This document shows positions 62,171 through 64,000 of a stretch of 64,000 bases of DNA, one piece after another. The notes below the pieces were generated by a model. The model saw nothing but the letters and a program-made list of their open reading frames with translations, had not been told where the DNA came from and did not search any database. Location of the stretch: contig NW_027475168.1 in assembly GCF_051020985.1 (NCBI RefSeq), positions 186,001-250,000 of the forward strand, in the 5' to 3' direction. The DNA comes from Nomia melanderi. Lineage: Eukaryota; Arthropoda; Insecta; Hymenoptera; Halictidae. Within the stretch, counting starts at the first letter, position 1; each line of letters begins with the position of its first letter. The translations under genes were made by a program, and so were the position numbers.

Positions 62171-62192
62171 AAAAATCATATATATATATGTG
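62171..62192 (+). repeat. Expanded (AT)n run within the satellite core
   Basis: Here the usual 'ccaatatatatctgg' becomes 'catatatatatatgtgg', the longest alternating AT run in the window. The paired monomer near 59,550 has the same substitution with one AT fewer, so slippage happened after they were duplicated. Confidence 0.75.
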
Positions 62193-62815
62193 GTGATATC
62201 TCGGCTGCTATTAGAGATAGCGCAATAAACCAAAGTGAATTGTCTGCAAGAGGCCCTGGTGCATGAATCTGTGCAGCGGGAGCGACCTCGGATCACCAGG
62301 GGCCGAGAAAACCACCATCTCATGGGGCCGGACACTCAGGGTCAGGGGAAAATCCAATATATATCTGGTGATATCTAGGGTGCTATTAGAGATAGCGCAA
62401 TAAATCAAAGTGCATTGTCTGTAGGAGGCACTGGCGCCTGAATCTGTGCAGTGGGAACGACCTCGGACCACCAGGGGCCGAGAAAACCACAGTCTCATGG
62501 GGCCGGACACTCAGGGTCAGGGGAAAATCCAATATTTATCTGGTGATATCTCGGGTGCTATTACAGATAGCGCAATAAATCAAAGTGCATTGTCTGCAAG
62601 AGGCCCTGGTGCATGAATCTGTGCAGCGGGATCGACCTCGGACCACCAGGGGCCGAGAAAATCACCGTCTCATGGGGCCGGACTGTCAGGGTCAGGGAAA
62701 AATCCAATATATATCGGGTGATATCTCGGGTGGTATTACAGATAGCGCAATAAATCAAAGTGCATTGTCTGTAGGAGGCATTGGCGAATGAATCTGTGCA
62801 GCAGGAACGTCGTCG

Positions 62816-62990
62816 GACCGCCAGGGGCCGAGTAAATTACAGATATTCGGAATCCGTCACCCAAGGTCATGTAAAAATCCAGCATATATCTGGTGATATC
62901 TCGGGTGTTATTACAGATAGCGCAATAAATCAAAGTGCATTGTCTGTAGGAGGCACTGGCGAATGAATCTGTGCAGCAGGAACGACCTCG
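62816..62990 (+). repeat. Type C chimeric monomer 22 (C1)
   Basis: C1 segment preceded by 'gccgagtaaattacag'. The preceding monomer carries the associated 'ggcgaatg' and 'gcagcagg'. It is the last C copy in the window. Confidence 0.87.
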
Positions 62991-64000
62991 GACCACCAGG
63001 GGCCGAGAAAACCACCGTCTCATGGGGCCGGACACTCAGGGACTGTGAAAAATCCAATATATATCTGGTGATATCTCGGGTGCTATTACAGATAGCCCAA
63101 TAAACCAAAGTGAATTATCTGAAGGAGGCCCTGGCGCATGCTTGTGTGCAGCGGGAACGACCTCGGACCCCTAGGGGCCAAGAAAACCACCGTCTCATGG
63201 GGCCGGACACTCAGGGTCGGGGAAAAATCCAATATATCTCTGGTGATATCTCGGGTGCTATTAGAGATAGCCCAATAAACCAAAGTGAATTATATGCAGG
63301 AGGCCTTGGCGCATGAATCTGTGCAGCGGGAACGACCTCGGACCACCAGGGGTCGAGATAACCACCGTCTCATGGGGCCGGACACTCAGGGTCAGGGGAA
63401 AATACAATATATATCTGGTTATGTCTCGGGTGCTATTACAGATAGCGCAATAAATCAAAGTGCATTTTCTGTAGGAGGCCCTGGCGCATGAATGTGTGCA
63501 GCGGGATCGACCTCGGACCACCAGGGGCCGAGAAAACCACCGTCTCATGGGGTCGGACTGTCAGGGTCAGGGAAAAATCCAATATATATCAGGTGATATC
63601 TCGGGCGCTATTAGAGATAGAGCAATAAATCAAAGTGCATTGTCTGCAGGAGGCCCTAGCGCATAAATCTGTGCAGCGGGAACGACCTCGGGCCACCAGG
63701 GGCCGAGAAAACTACCGTCTCATGGGGTCGGACACTCAGGGTCAGGGAAAAATCCAATATATATGTGGTGATATCTCAGGTGCTATTACAGATAGCGCAA
63801 TAAATCAAAGTTCATTGTCTGCAGGAGGCCCTGCCGCATGGATCTGTGCAGCGGGATCGACCTCGGACCACGAGGGACCGAGAGAACCATCGACACATGG
63901 CGCCGGACTGTCAGAGTCAAGGAAAAATCCAATATATATCTGGTGATATCTCGGGTGCTATTAGAGATAGCGGAATAAATCAAAGTGAATTGTCTGCAGG

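Larger units (their letters stand above)
1..64000 (+). repeat. 175-bp satellite DNA array, 365 complete monomers, no interruption
   Basis: The motif 'gaccaccagggg' followed by 'ccgagaaaa' recurs every 175 bp from base 1 to the end, always on the plus strand. The last complete-monomer boundary is at 63,866, and the final 135 bp are a partial copy. Conserved landmarks are 'ccgagaaaa' (offset 13), 'catggggccgg' (31), 'aatatatatctgg' (66), 'gatatctcggg' (80), 'gatagcgcaataaa' (101), 'aggccctggcgcatg' (137) and 'gcgggaacgacctcg' (161). Monomers differ from one another at roughly 5-15% of sites by eye. 340 of 365 are exactly 175 bp and the rest differ by 1-2 bp. No inserted element or unique spacer appears anywhere. 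The length fits one nucleosome plus linker, which suggests constitutive heterochromatin or a centromere; that role is inference. I do not recognise the family. Confidence 0.97.
60560..64000 (+). repeat. 15-mer (about 2,626-bp) relationship to the right edge
   Basis: Segments recur at +2,625 or +2,627 bp: 59,234-59,540 at 61,859-62,165, 59,560-59,900 at 62,187-62,527, and 60,840-61,370 at 63,467-64,000. The 2-bp difference comes from one more TA unit in the run at 62,176 than in its partner near 59,550. The window ends inside a monomer at offset 135, so this unit continues beyond it. Confidence 0.78.

Noticed and set aside
62171..62192. Independent microsatellite locus
   Set aside because: The AT run is a slight expansion of the core run present in every monomer, in exact register with the array.
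1..64000. Hundreds of open frames of 60-157 codons on both strands, with similar peptides in each monomer
   Set aside because: The same peptides recur because the DNA recurs. The frame shifts by one base per monomer, substitutions hit all codon positions, starts and stops come and go, and no protein family is recognisable.
1..64000. CRISPR array (regular repeats)
   Set aside because: There are no unique spacers between short repeats. The whole 175 bp repeats, and neighbouring copies are similar along their entire length.
1..64000. Known alpha satellite (171 bp) or plant 178-bp type centromere repeat
   Set aside because: The similar length is the only resemblance. I see none of the characteristic sequence of those families, but a database search was not possible.

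Overview
The window is one uninterrupted tandem satellite array. It contains no gene, RNA gene, transposon, CRISPR array or unique sequence that I can support. A monomer of 175 bp repeats head to tail in one orientation from the first base to the last: 365 complete monomers plus a 135-bp partial copy, if the monomer is started at the 'gaccaccagg' motif (window base 1). The register drifts by only -10 bp across 63.9 kb. I could assign all of that drift to 25 small indels of 1-2 bp. The consensus is about 53% GC, with a GC-rich body and an AT-rich core at monomer offsets 61-120 (about 35% GC by hand count). A close-to-consensus copy can be read at 22,571-22,745. Monomer offsets below count from that start.

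The organisation points to a eukaryotic chromosome, probably centromeric, pericentromeric or subtelomeric heterochromatin. The reasons are the nucleosome-sized monomer, the head-to-tail order, the nested higher-order repeats (HORs) and the absence of genes over 64 kb. I do not recognise the monomer as a named satellite and cannot name the species. Both edges lie inside the array, so its true size and flanks are not visible.

Layout: (1) 1-7,697, a 13-monomer HOR of about 2,275 bp in 3.4 copies. (2) 7,698-14,250, mixed monomers with short dimer (350 bp) duplications and a decayed remnant of the first HOR near 13.3-13.6 kb. (3) 14,251-20,322, a nest of overlapping duplications centred on a 1,225-bp (7-mer) tandem duplication in which I see no mismatch. 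(4) 20,323-29,840, a loosely ordered zone. (5) 29,841-40,267, interleaved duplications at several spacings (2,450, 3,673, 3,848, 5,599 and 7,173 bp). (6) 40,268-48,970, a roughly 20-monomer HOR of 3,498 bp in two copies. (7) 48,971-57,300, short trimer and dimer amplifications. (8) 57,300-64,000, 8-mer, 15-mer and 18-mer relationships.

Two divergent monomer classes stand out. Type C (22 copies) carries an unrelated-looking segment of about 45 bp inside an otherwise normal monomer. Type D (9 copies, all left of 16.5 kb) shares part of that segment. The most useful observations are the strict length, the chimeric monomers, the recent duplications and a conserved dyad in the AT-rich core. Open frames exist in almost every monomer, but they follow from the repeat arithmetic and are not annotated as genes.
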